From positions 1 to 17,997 of the forward strand of contig JAEZEK010000224.1 of the NCBI GenBank assembly GCA_023417735.1: 17,997 nt of DNA. The letters are read 5' to 3'. Under the pieces are notes generated by a model. That model was given only the letters and a program-made list of their open reading frames with translations, was not told the DNA's origin and did not search any database. The stretch comes from Pseudomonadota bacterium (GTDB lineage: Bacteria; Pseudomonadota; Alphaproteobacteria; Rhizobiales; Afifellaceae). The translations under genes and the position numbers were made by a program. This document shows positions 7,517 through 15,367 of the stretch, piece after piece (position 1 is the stretch's first letter; each line of letters begins with the position of its first letter).

Positions 7517-8620
7517 CTACGCCATCAGCCCTTCGTAGAAGGCGATCAGCTTCTTCTCTTCCGCTTGCCAGTTGTAGCGCTCGGTGACGGCGCGCCTGCC
7601 GTTCTCGCCCATCCGGCGCGCGAGCTCGGGGTCGTCGACCAGCCTGTCGATCGCCTGGGCGATCGAGCCGGGGTCGAGCGGGTCGACGAGGAGACCGCAG
7701 GCGTTGCCCTCGACGATCTCCCGCCACAGGGGAAAGTCCGAAGCGATCACCGGGATTCCGGCGGACATGTACTCGAACATCTTGTTCGGCTGCGCGTCGA
7801 GGTGGTTGGGGCCGGGCTTGAACGTCACCAGGCCGGCGACCGAGCGCCCGAGCACGGCCCGCACCTCGGCGCGGTCGATCTGGCCGAGCGCGTGGACGCG
7901 GCTCCAGCCCGCCTCCCGCTGCACCGCCTCCTCGACGTCGGAGCCGGCCAGCCTGCCGCCGAGATTGAGCCGGGCATCGGATCGGACCAGCGCCATCGCC
8001 TGCACCATCTCCACGATGCCCCGGATCTCGGCGAGGCCGCCCACGTAGCAGACCTCGCGCTGCTTGCCGGACCAGCCCGTGTCGGCCCCGAGTTCGCCCG
8101 GGAGCGGGTAGTTGTTGATGTCGATGCTGCGGATGCCCTTGCGCCGGAACTTGTCGCGGATGAAGGGCGTCGCGGCGACGACGCCGTCGATGCGCCGGCA
8201 GATCGCGTCCTCGACGATTGCCGCACCGATCGAGACCGGTCGGCGCAGCGGGCGCGGGATGTACGGCTTGGTGAGGACGTCCTGCGGCATGTCCTCGTGC
8301 GAATCGAAGACGACCCGCTTGCCGCGGCGCTTCAGCGCGATGCCGGCGGGGAGGAGCTCGGGATCGTGCAGGTGGTAGATCTCGGCATCGGCCGCGACCG
8401 CGCGCCTCAACACGCGCCGCGTCGCCCCGACGGCGCGATCGAGCCTGCCCTTCGAGGCGCCGGCGTCGACGATGGCGACGCCGTTGCGCCGCTCGTCGCC
8501 CCCGCCGTCCGCCACGATCAGCGTCACGTCGTGGCCGGCCGCGGCGAGGCTCCGGCACTCCTTCAGGAAGATGCGGATGTCGTCGCGCGCGTGAACCGAT
8601 GTGAGATGGGCAATCTTCAT
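7517..8620 (-). CDS. Glycosyltransferase family 4
   Basis: This is a GT-B fold retaining glycosyltransferase of 367 residues, probably acting on the lipid-linked repeat unit at the inner face of the membrane. The N-terminal domain opens MKIAHLTSVHARDDIRIFLKE and contains YHLHDPELLPAG and VVFDSHEDMP. The C-terminal nucleotide-sugar domain has VCYVGGLAEIRG and the GT4 signature PNKMFEYMSAGIPVIASDFP with ...GLLVDPLDPGSIA. I chose ATG 8620 for the conventional MKIAHL start. An ATG at 8635 adds MDPAL, and neither start has a clear ribosome binding site. It is the only gene on the minus strand inside the biosynthetic run, convergent with wecB and divergent from the flippase. Donor and acceptor cannot be read from sequence. 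Confidence 0.9.
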   Translation of the reverse strand: MKIAHLTSVHARDDIRIFLKECRSLAAAGHDVTLIVADGGGDERRNGVAIVDAGASKGRLDRAVGATRRVLRRAVAADAEIYHLHDPELLPAGIALKRRGKRVVFDSHEDMPQDVLTKPYIPRPLRRPVSIGAAIVEDAICRRIDGVVAATPFIRDKFRRKGIRSIDINNYPLPGELGADTGWSGKQREVCYVGGLAEIRGIVEMVQAMALVRSDARLNLGGRLAGSDVEEAVQREAGWSRVHALGQIDRAEVRAVLGRSVAGLVTFKPGPNHLDAQPNKMFEYMSAGIPVIASDFPLWREIVEGNACGLLVDPLDPGSIAQAIDRLVDDPELARRMGENGRRAVTERYNWQAEEKKLIAFYEGLMA

Positions 8621-8739
8621 GAGGGCGGGATCCATGCGCGCGCGTTCGAACGTCCGGCTCGCCGCTGGCCGGCAGGAAATCCGTCGCCGGGCGAGCGGAC
8701 CGTCGGCGGGCTTCTAGCGGTCCGGGGTGCCGGGGTCGA

Positions 8740-8768
8740 TTGGCCGGGGTTAAAAAGCTTTCGATAAT
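8740..8768 (+). promoter_or_regulatory. Candidate sigma-70 promoter for the flippase-led operon
   Basis: TTGGCC (8740-8745) and GATAAT (8763-8768) are separated by exactly 17 bases, with an A-rich patch (taaaaag) in the spacer. The predicted transcript starts near 8775. This is the best promoter-like pair I found in the polysaccharide locus, and it sits directly upstream of five co-directional genes. Confidence 0.5.
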
Positions 8769-8813
8769 CGGATATTGGGGCGCCTCGCCCCGAATGCCGG
8801 ACAGCGCGCCCTC

Positions 8814-10130
8814 TTGTCGAGAATCGATCAGCTCCGAAACCTGGTTCGTTCCGAGAACCTCGCCATCGTTTCGCGGAGCGTCGTCATCCAGGTCATCGGC
8901 TACGGCGTCTCGCTGGCGCTCATGCCGGTCGCCATCGCCTTCTACACGCCCGAGCAGTTCGGCATGTTCGCCGTGGCGCTGTTCTGCGCGAATCTCGTCG
9001 GAAGCTATGGCGGGCTCAAGCTCGAATGGGCGGTCATCAACGAGCATTCCGGGCGCGCGGCGGAACTGCTGCTGAGGGTGTCCCTGACCCTTCTCCTGGT
9101 TCTCGGCATCCTGGTGGCTCTGGCCGCGGCCGTGCTCCCGCAAGGTCTCTTCGACCGGTTCGACCTCGCCCGGGGCGCGGCGCTTCTCGCCGCGCCGGTC
9201 GCCGTCGTCACCGGGTTCGGGCTCTTCCTGCAGGCTTGGGGCATCCGGACCAGGAACTACGAGGGCGTCTATCTCGCCCGGAACGCGGTCATGGTGTCGC
9301 GCCAGGCCTTCCAGATCGGCCTCGGCCTCCTCTGGCCATCGGTCGCGGCCCTCCTGGTATCGGAGTTCGCGTCGCGGCTCCTCGGCATCCGGATCATCCT
9401 CGCGCGGCTGCGCAAGCGCGTCGCGCTGGTGGCGCCCGCCCGGCTTGCCCGGCTGATCCGGCCGCTCGCCTTCCGCCGCTACGGCCACTATTCCAAGGTT
9501 GCGCTGCCCTCCAGCCTCGTCGATTTCGCCATGACGGAGGGGCTCGCGGTGGTGATCGTGCCGCTCTACGGGCTGGAGGTCGCCGGCGCGTACTGGCTGG
9601 TGCAGCGGATCTTCGGCATCCCCGTCGCGCTGATCGGGACCGTGGCCGCGGACGTCTTCCAGGGCCAGATCGCAAGGCGCAGCGACCATGACCAGATCCT
9701 CAGGCAGATGACGCAGGTCGGCGCGCTGCTCGCGGCGTTCTCGGTGATCGTCCTGCCGGCCGCAGCCGTCGTCCTCTGGCTCCTGACGCGCCACTTCTAC
9801 GGCGGGAAATGGATGCTGAGCGGACAGCTCGGCCTCTATCTCGTCCCCGCCATCTGCCTGCAGTTCATCGCCTCGCCGCTCAGCCGCATCCTGATCGTAC
9901 GCGAGAAGATGCACTACAAGTACATATTCGACGGCACGATGTTCCTCGGGTTGGCGAGCTGGCTGGCACTGACCACCATCGGCGGCCTCGGCGTGCTCCA
10001 TTCCATCGCCTACCTGGCGGGCGTCCAGGCGCTCGCCTATGCGATCTACATCGTGCTGTGCTTCCACGTCGCCCGTCAGGCCAGCGCCGGCGCCGACCGG
10101 CGGATGGAACCCGGGGAGTTGGGGCCGTGA
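8814..10130 (+). CDS. Polysaccharide flippase, Wzx-type (MOP superfamily)
   Basis: This integral membrane protein of about 438 residues has evenly spaced hydrophobic segments, as in Wzx/Polysacc_synt translocases that flip undecaprenyl-linked repeat units to the periplasm. The first helix region is VVIQVIGYGVSLALMPVAIAFYTPEQFGMFA, a typical Wzx opening with the Y-x-x-E-x-F/Y-G motif. A frame-consistent TTG exists at 8775, but the predicted transcription start is also near 8775, so I prefer TTG 8814. Neither has a strong ribosome binding site. The stop codon overlaps the next gene's GTG (GTGA, 10127-10130), indicating translational coupling. Lack of catalytic motifs means the substrate is unknown. 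Confidence 0.88.
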   Translation: MSRIDQLRNLVRSENLAIVSRSVVIQVIGYGVSLALMPVAIAFYTPEQFGMFAVALFCANLVGSYGGLKLEWAVINEHSGRAAELLLRVSLTLLLVLGILVALAAAVLPQGLFDRFDLARGAALLAAPVAVVTGFGLFLQAWGIRTRNYEGVYLARNAVMVSRQAFQIGLGLLWPSVAALLVSEFASRLLGIRIILARLRKRVALVAPARLARLIRPLAFRRYGHYSKVALPSSLVDFAMTEGLAVVIVPLYGLEVAGAYWLVQRIFGIPVALIGTVAADVFQGQIARRSDHDQILRQMTQVGALLAAFSVIVLPAAAVVLWLLTRHFYGGKWMLSGQLGLYLVPAICLQFIASPLSRILIVREKMHYKYIFDGTMFLGLASWLALTTIGGLGVLHSIAYLAGVQALAYAIYIVLCFHVARQASAGADRRMEPGELGP

Positions 10131-11383
10131 AGCGCGTCTGGATGCTCAATCATTACGCGCTCGAGCCGGGGGGCGCGGGGGGGACGCGGCACTACTCGCT
10201 GAGCCGTCACCTGCCGGCGCACGGATGGGAGAGCACGGTCGTCGCCGCGAGCACGCTGCATCCTTCGGGGCGGCAGCGCCTCGAGCCCGGCGAGACATGG
10301 CGGCTCGAACGGCTGGGCGGCGTCGATTTCCTGTGGCTCCGCGCGAGGAGCTATTCCGGCAACGGCCGTGACCGCGTCCTGAACATGCTCGACTACACCT
10401 ACCAGGCGCTCCGGTCTCCGGCCGTGAAGGCGCTGCCCAGGCCCGACGTCGTCATCGGGTCGAGCGTCCATCCGCTCGCCGCCTGGGCCGGATACCGGCT
10501 GGCGAAGCGCCATTCCGTGCCGTTCGTGTTCGAAGTCAGGGATCTCTGGCCGCAGACGCTCGTCGACATGGGCCGGCTCGGGGATCGCAGCCCGATGACG
10601 CATCTCCTGCGCCGAATGGAGCGGGCGCTCTACGACGCGTCGGCGCTCGTCGTGACGCCGCTGCCGAGGGCCGCCGACTACATCGTCCCGCTCGGCGTGC
10701 CGGGGGAGAAGGTCGCCTGGATCTCCAACGGGGTGGAGCTCCAGGATGCCGAACCGCCGCCGTTCCCGGCTCGCGAAGGCCGCCCCTTCACGCTGATGTA
10801 TTTCGGCGCGCACGGCGGCGCCAATGCCCTCGACACCGTCCTCGACGCGATGGCGCTCGTGGAGCGCACGCCGGCGCGCCCGGCAATCCGCCTGCGGCTC
10901 ATCGGCGACGGCCCGCTGAAACCGGCCTTGATCGGGCGCGCGGCCGAACTCGGCCTGGCGAACGTGAGCTTCGAGGATCCGGTGCCGAAGGAGCGGGTTC
11001 CGGCGCTTGCCGCCGAGGCGGACGCCTTCGTGCTGTCGACGCTCGACCTGCCGAAGCTCTATCGGTACGGCATCAGCATGAACAAGCTGTTCGACTATTT
11101 CGCCGCGGCGCGCCCGGTCATCCTCGCGGCCGCAGCCGCAAACGATCCGGTGGCGGATGCCGGCGCCGGCCCCACCGTTCCGCCGCAGCAGCCGGAGCGC
11201 CTCGCGCGCGCCATCCTCGACCTCGCCGCCATGCCGCATGCCGAGCGGGTGCGGATGGGGCAGGCCGGCTACCGTCACGCCTTAGAGCACTATTCCAACG
11301 CCGCGCTGGCCCGAGAACTGGCCCGCCACCTCGATGCCGTCGCGGCGCGGCCGGCTCTTGCCAACGCGCCCCGCCGGGCCTAG
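10127..11383 (+). CDS. Glycosyltransferase family 4, WbuB-like
   Basis: This GT-B glycosyltransferase of 418 residues starts VKRVWMLNHYALEPGGAGGTRHYSLSR, the NHYA...GTRHY opening of WbuB-type enzymes. In O-antigen loci such enzymes add an amino sugar to the growing repeat. The middle carries FVFEVRDLWPQTLVDMG, and the C-terminal domain has FTLMYFGAHGGANALD, RLRLIGDGPLK and YGISMNKLFDYFAAARPVI. An Asp (LFDYF) replaces the usual first Glu of the GT4 E-x7-E motif, as is common in this subfamily. The GTG start at 10127 overlaps the flippase stop codon by four bases and has GGGGAG at 10113-10118. Specificity for a FucNAc-like or other amino sugar is inference. Confidence 0.9.
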   Translation: MKRVWMLNHYALEPGGAGGTRHYSLSRHLPAHGWESTVVAASTLHPSGRQRLEPGETWRLERLGGVDFLWLRARSYSGNGRDRVLNMLDYTYQALRSPAVKALPRPDVVIGSSVHPLAAWAGYRLAKRHSVPFVFEVRDLWPQTLVDMGRLGDRSPMTHLLRRMERALYDASALVVTPLPRAADYIVPLGVPGEKVAWISNGVELQDAEPPPFPAREGRPFTLMYFGAHGGANALDTVLDAMALVERTPARPAIRLRLIGDGPLKPALIGRAAELGLANVSFEDPVPKERVPALAAEADAFVLSTLDLPKLYRYGISMNKLFDYFAAARPVILAAAAANDPVADAGAGPTVPPQQPERLARAILDLAAMPHAERVRMGQAGYRHALEHYSNAALARELARHLDAVAARPALANAPRRA

Positions 11384-11392
11384 GCGAGCGGC

Positions 11393-11977
11393 ATGAAGCG
11401 GGCCTTCGACCTCGCCATCGTCGTTGCGACGGCCCCGGCCTGGCTGCCTCTGATGGCCGCCCTCGCCCTCGCCGTCCGCCTGAAGCTCGGCGCGCCCGTG
11501 CTGTTCCGGCAGATGCGGCCCGGCAAGGACGGCGAACCCTTCCTCATGCTCAAGTTCCGCACCATGACCGACGCCGTGGACGAGGCCGGCGCGCCGCTGC
11601 CGGACGCGCAGCGCCTGACCACGTTCGGCCGCGTCCTGCGCTCCACCAGCCTCGACGAGCTCCCCGAGCTCTGGAACGTGCTGAAGGGCGAAATGAGCCT
11701 CGTCGGGCCGCGGCCGCTCCTCATGGAGTACCTGCCGCTCTATTCGCCCCGGCAGCGCCGGCGCCACGAGGTCCGCCCCGGCATCACCGGCTGGGCCCAG
11801 GTCAACGGCCGCAACGCGCTCGCCTGGGAGGACAAGTTCGAGCTCGACGTCTGGTACGTCGAGAACCGCTCCCTCTGGCTCGACATCCGGATCCTCGCGG
11901 CGACCGTCGCCAAGGTGCTGCGGCGGGACAGCATCAACGCCGAAGGATCCGCCACCGCAGAAAGATTCCGAGGCTGA
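11393..11977 (+). CDS. Small initiating phosphoglycosyl transferase, PglC-like (bacterial sugar transferase family)
   Basis: This monotopic inner-membrane enzyme of 194 residues lacks the extra N-terminal domains of WbaP/WcaJ and has the minimal PglC architecture. One hydrophobic re-entrant segment (residues ~4-30) precedes the catalytic core: LFRQMRPGKDGEPFLMLKFRTM, then STSLDELPELWNVLKGEMSLVGPRPLL with the catalytic Asp-Glu pair at residues 88-89, and RPGITGWAQVNGRN. It would transfer a phospho-sugar from a UDP-sugar to undecaprenyl phosphate, the priming step. It follows the GT4 gene by 9 bases and precedes the PglD-like gene. The PglC-PglD-PglE order suggests a bacillosamine-like diacetamido sugar as substrate. 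Confidence 0.93.
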   Translation: MKRAFDLAIVVATAPAWLPLMAALALAVRLKLGAPVLFRQMRPGKDGEPFLMLKFRTMTDAVDEAGAPLPDAQRLTTFGRVLRSTSLDELPELWNVLKGEMSLVGPRPLLMEYLPLYSPRQRRRHEVRPGITGWAQVNGRNALAWEDKFELDVWYVENRSLWLDIRILAATVAKVLRRDSINAEGSATAERFRG

Positions 11978-11991
11978 CAAGGGGATCGTCA

Positions 11992-12609
11992 CTGGCCCTC
12001 CTGGGCGCGAGCGGGCACGGCCGGGTGGTCGCCGACACGGCGCGCGCCGCCGGCTGGCCGGAGATCGTCTTCTTCGACGACCGGTTTCCGGCAGTCCGGG
12101 CGAACGGCCCCTGGGAGGTGAGGGGCGGGTCGGAGGCCCTGTTCGAGGCGCTCGCCGCGTATGACGGCGTCCTCGTCGCGATCGGCGAGAACGCCGCCAG
12201 GCTGCGGCTTCACCTGCGGCTTCGCGAAGCCGGCGCGCGCATGGCGACGATCGTCCATCCGAATGCCTGGGTGAGCCCGAACAGCATGGTCCGGCCCGGC
12301 TCGGTCGTCATGGCCGGCGCCATGATCAACATCGGCGCGGAGGTCGGGGAAGCGGCCATCCTCAACACGTCCGCCAGCGTCGATCACGATTGCATCCTCG
12401 GCGACGGCGTGCATGTCTCTCCCGGCGCGCACCTGGCGGGCGGCGTGACGGTGGGCGAGGGGGCCTGGATCGGCATCGGGGCCTCTGTGCGTCACGGCGT
12501 CCGCATCGGCGCCGGCACGGTGATCGGCGCCGGCGCCGCCGTGGTGAGCGACCTTCCCGCAGGCATCACCGCCGTGGGCTGCCCGGCGCGGCCCCTCAAC
12601 CGGACCTGA
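11992..12609 (+). CDS. UDP-4-amino-sugar N-acetyltransferase, PglD/NeuD-like, with apparent CTG start
   Basis: This acetyl-CoA-dependent enzyme should acetylate the 4-amino group of a UDP-sugar. Counting from CTG 11992 (205 aa), the N-terminal Rossmann-like domain begins ALLGASGHGRVVADTARAAGW and contains the UDP-binding G-x-x-G-H-G. From ~residue 85 the chain is a left-handed beta-helix of hexapeptide repeats. VDHDC places His132 where PglD has its catalytic His. No ATG, GTG or TTG lies in frame between the preceding gene's stop and the GASGHG motif. The first GTG (12025) would delete that motif. CTG 11992 has AAGGGGA (11979-11985) six bases upstream, an ideal spacing. A sequencing error is the main alternative. 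Confidence 0.88.
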   Translation: MALLGASGHGRVVADTARAAGWPEIVFFDDRFPAVRANGPWEVRGGSEALFEALAAYDGVLVAIGENAARLRLHLRLREAGARMATIVHPNAWVSPNSMVRPGSVVMAGAMINIGAEVGEAAILNTSASVDHDCILGDGVHVSPGAHLAGGVTVGEGAWIGIGASVRHGVRIGAGTVIGAGAAVVSDLPAGITAVGCPARPLNRT

Positions 12610-12610
12610 C

Positions 12611-13783
12611 ATGCTCAACACGCCCTTCGCACCCTGGCCGAGCTACACGCCGGAGGAGATCGCCGCGGTTTCCGAGGTGCTCGCCTCCAACCGCGTGAAC
12701 TACTGGACCGGCGACCGGTGCCGCCGGTTCGAGGCCCGCTTCGCGGAATGGGCCGGCACGACCCATGCGGTCGCGCTCGCCAACGGCACGCTGGCGCTCG
12801 ACGTCGCGCTCAAGGCGCTCGGCATCGGGGCGGGCGACGAGGTGATCGTCGCGCCCCGCACCTTCCTGGCTTCCGCTTCCACCGTCGTCACGGCCGGCGC
12901 GGTGCCCGTCTTCGCCGACGTCGAGCGCGACAGCCAGAACATCTCGGCCCGCACCATCGAGCCGGTCCTGACGGAGCGCACGAAGGCGATCATCTGCGTC
13001 CATCTCGGCGGCATGCCCTGCGACATGGATCCGATCATGGAGCTGGCGGCGAGGCAAGGGCTGAAGGTGGTCGAGGACTGCGCCCAGGCGCACGGCGCCC
13101 GCTACAAGGGCCGCCCGGTCGGCTCCTTCGGCGATATCGGCGCCTGGTCGTTCTGCCAGGACAAGATCATGACGACCGGCGGCGAGGGCGGCATGGCCAC
13201 CACGTCGGACGCGGCCCTCTGGGCCCGCATGTGGTCCTACAAGGATCACGGCAAGAGCTGGGAGGCCGTCTACGAGCGCAAGCACCCGCCCGGGCCGCGC
13301 CTGGTGCACGACAGCTTCGGCACGAACTGGCGCATGCTGGAGATGCAGGCGGCCATCGGCCTCATCCAGCTCGACCGCATGGAGGCGTGGAACCGGCAGC
13401 GGACGGCGAATGCGGAACGGATCGCGGCGGTGTGCCGCCGGCATCCGGTCGTCCGCGTCCCCGAGGTGCCGGCGGACGTGCGGCATGCCTATTACCGCTT
13501 CTACGCCTTCGTCGTGTCCGAGCAGCTGCGGCCCGGCTGGAACCGGGACCGGATCATCGAGGAGGTATCGGCGCAGGGCGTGCCGTGCTTCCACGGCTCA
13601 GCGTCCGAGGTCTACCTCGAGCGCGCCTTCGAGGGCACGGGCTGGCGGCCGCGGGAGCGCCTGCCTGTCGCGCGCGAACTGGGCGAGACCAGCATCGCCT
13701 TCCTCGTCCATCCGACGCTCGCCGAGGCGGAGATCGGCAAGACCTGCGCCGTGCTCGACGCGGTCCTCTCCGCGGCCGGATAG
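12611..13783 (+). CDS. PLP-dependent sugar aminotransferase, DegT/DnrJ/EryC1/StrS family (PglE-like)
   Basis: This 390-residue fold-type I aminotransferase converts a UDP-4-keto sugar to the 4-amino form using glutamate. Visible motifs include PFAPWPSYTPEEIAAVSEVL, NYWTGDRCRRFEARFAEW (substrate and cofactor region), ALANGTLALDVALKALGIG, VVEDCAQAHGARYKGRPVG with the PLP-ring Asp, and WSFCQDKIMTTGGEGGM, where Lys185 is the expected PLP Schiff-base lysine. The start ATG lies one base after the acetyltransferase stop, so the two are tightly coupled. Aminotransferase plus acetyltransferase plus PglC-like transferase form the usual late steps of diacetamido-sugar synthesis. A matching 4,6-dehydratase must be encoded elsewhere. 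Confidence 0.94.
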   Translation: MLNTPFAPWPSYTPEEIAAVSEVLASNRVNYWTGDRCRRFEARFAEWAGTTHAVALANGTLALDVALKALGIGAGDEVIVAPRTFLASASTVVTAGAVPVFADVERDSQNISARTIEPVLTERTKAIICVHLGGMPCDMDPIMELAARQGLKVVEDCAQAHGARYKGRPVGSFGDIGAWSFCQDKIMTTGGEGGMATTSDAALWARMWSYKDHGKSWEAVYERKHPPGPRLVHDSFGTNWRMLEMQAAIGLIQLDRMEAWNRQRTANAERIAAVCRRHPVVRVPEVPADVRHAYYRFYAFVVSEQLRPGWNRDRIIEEVSAQGVPCFHGSASEVYLERAFEGTGWRPRERLPVARELGETSIAFLVHPTLAEAEIGKTCAVLDAVLSAAG

Positions 13784-13805
13784 GCGGCCGGGCGTCAGGC
13801 CGCGG
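13770..13805. terminator. Hairpin between convergent aminotransferase and Wzy-like genes
   Basis: CCGCGGCC (13770-13777) and GGCCGCGG (13798-13805) are perfect complements around a 20-base loop, spanning the two convergent 3' ends only 11 bases apart. The same 11-base string CCGCGGCCGGA also occurs as a direct repeat at 13770 and 13800. There is no T tract, and both arms encode Ala-rich C-termini, so coding constraint could explain part of it. Confidence 0.25.
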
Positions 13806-15222
13806 CCGGAACCCCCGGGCGGGCTTCGTCCCCCTCGGCCAGGGACCCGCCGGCCGCGCGCTCGATGCCGTCCGATGCGCGCGCGACCTCCTTCCTCGGC
13901 AGCGAGCCCGCGATCCAGAGCAGGAACACGATCGCGCCCAGCGTCGAGGTGTCGCCCGCCTTCAGGGCGTGGAGCAGCATGACCGCTGCGATCGCGGACA
14001 GGCAGAACGTCAGGTGCGCAAGCCTCGGAGGTCGTGGCCTCAGGCTCGCAATCGCGGTGAACGCGCACATCGCCGCGAAGGCGACGACGGCGAGCCGGCC
14101 GACTTCGACCCACAGCTCCAGGACCACGTTGTGGGGATGCTTCAGGACCGGGTCGAGAATGGCGTAGTAGCCGAGGCCGCCGGTCGGGCGGCCGTCCTCG
14201 CCGGCACGGCGGTCGCTGCTGCCGAGGCCAAGGCCCTGCGTCCAGGTCTTCAGGCTGAGGGGCGATCCGCCGGAGCGCCCGTCGGGCGTCGACTGGAGGG
14301 CCGCCGTGATGGCCTCGATGCGTACCGACACGCCTTCGGACTGCGTGCCGGTCAGCAGGTCGCTCCAGTACATCTTGTGCACCGGGTTGACGACGAGGGC
14401 GATCAGGATGGCCGCGGTCAGCCCCGCCGCCAGAAGGCCGAGCTGCACCCGCACGAAATGCTCCCGGACCCGGGCGTAGAGCGGGGACAAGGCCGCGATG
14501 CCGATCAGGGCGAGGATGCCGAGGACGACGTCGGCGCGCTGGTTCGTGAGCACCGTCCCGAGCAGGAACACGCCCGCGGCAATGCCGCAGAGAACCGCCT
14601 GACGGCGGCCGCGCAGCACGAAGTACATGCAGGCGGCGGCGGCGCTCGCGAAGAGCCCGCTATAGGCGACCGTGGAGAAGCCGCGCCGGAGATCCAGGAA
14701 GAACAGGAGCGCCTTGTCAGCGTCGTCGGTCAGGATCCGCGGCCAGTGCGACCACAGCCGGAACTGCGCCAGGATCGCCACGACCAGCAGCCCGACGAGA
14801 AAGCCGACGGCGAGCCGCGGGCGCAAGACGCGCGGGATCATCGCCCCGATCGCGAGCATCGGCAGCGTCGGCGCGTAGGCCAGCATGAAGAGGAGCAGCT
14901 TCGCCTCGTAATAGGCGTTCTCGTGGCCGAGCCAGTCGCGGAACCGGAACAGGAACGCCCACTGGCTCGGCTGGCCGGCGAGCACGACGAAAAGGCCGAG
15001 GACGGTCGCCAGGACGAAGAACGCGGAATCCGTCCGCGATGGCCGGCGTAGCGCCGTCCGCATGACGGCTGCGATCGCGATCGCCGCCAGGACCGCGACG
15101 AGCGCGAGGACCCGGCCCGGAACGACATGGACCCGCCCGAGGAGCGGAACGAAGCACGCAATGCCGAAGAGGATCCCGAGCGCGAGCGTCGACCGGCGCA
15201 CCTTCTCCAACTCGACATCCAT
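13795..15222 (-). CDS. Wzy/O-antigen ligase-like membrane protein
   Basis: This polytopic inner-membrane protein of 475 residues has about ten or more hydrophobic segments and one large periplasmic-type loop (roughly residues 265-365). It carries the family signature HPHNVVLELWVEVGRL near residue 360, typical of the Wzy_C/O-antigen ligase superfamily. Such proteins polymerise flipped repeat units or ligate polymer to an acceptor in the periplasm. I chose ATG 15222 (MDVELEKVRR) because AGAGG lies nine bases upstream. A GTG/ATG-type extension to 15297 adds a basic, non-hydrophobic stretch. It is convergent with the aminotransferase gene and belongs functionally to the same locus. Ligase and polymerase cannot be told apart from sequence alone. 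Confidence 0.88.
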   Translation of the reverse strand: MDVELEKVRRSTLALGILFGIACFVPLLGRVHVVPGRVLALVAVLAAIAIAAVMRTALRRPSRTDSAFFVLATVLGLFVVLAGQPSQWAFLFRFRDWLGHENAYYEAKLLLFMLAYAPTLPMLAIGAMIPRVLRPRLAVGFLVGLLVVAILAQFRLWSHWPRILTDDADKALLFFLDLRRGFSTVAYSGLFASAAAACMYFVLRGRRQAVLCGIAAGVFLLGTVLTNQRADVVLGILALIGIAALSPLYARVREHFVRVQLGLLAAGLTAAILIALVVNPVHKMYWSDLLTGTQSEGVSVRIEAITAALQSTPDGRSGGSPLSLKTWTQGLGLGSSDRRAGEDGRPTGGLGYYAILDPVLKHPHNVVLELWVEVGRLAVVAFAAMCAFTAIASLRPRPPRLAHLTFCLSAIAAVMLLHALKAGDTSTLGAIVFLLWIAGSLPRKEVARASDGIERAAGGSLAEGDEARPGVPAAA

Positions 15223-15367
15223 TCTATGCGACCTCTTCGGCGTCTTCGGCGGCAGCTTGCCCGCCGTGCTTATCTGGATTCGGGGAACGCTCGGCAACCG
15301 GGAACGGCTCCGGGTTGCGACGGGCGCGCGGCACCCGTTCCGGCTGGCGAGGGAATGCCGGCAAGCA

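Noticed and set aside
7425..10067. An 880-codon minus-strand open frame across the glycosyltransferase and flippase
   Set aside because: It overlaps well-supported genes on both strands and translates to low-complexity sequence.
12718..15051. A 777-codon plus-strand open frame across the aminotransferase and Wzy-like genes
   Set aside because: It is in the wrong frame of the aminotransferase and antisense to the Wzy-like gene; no domain is seen.
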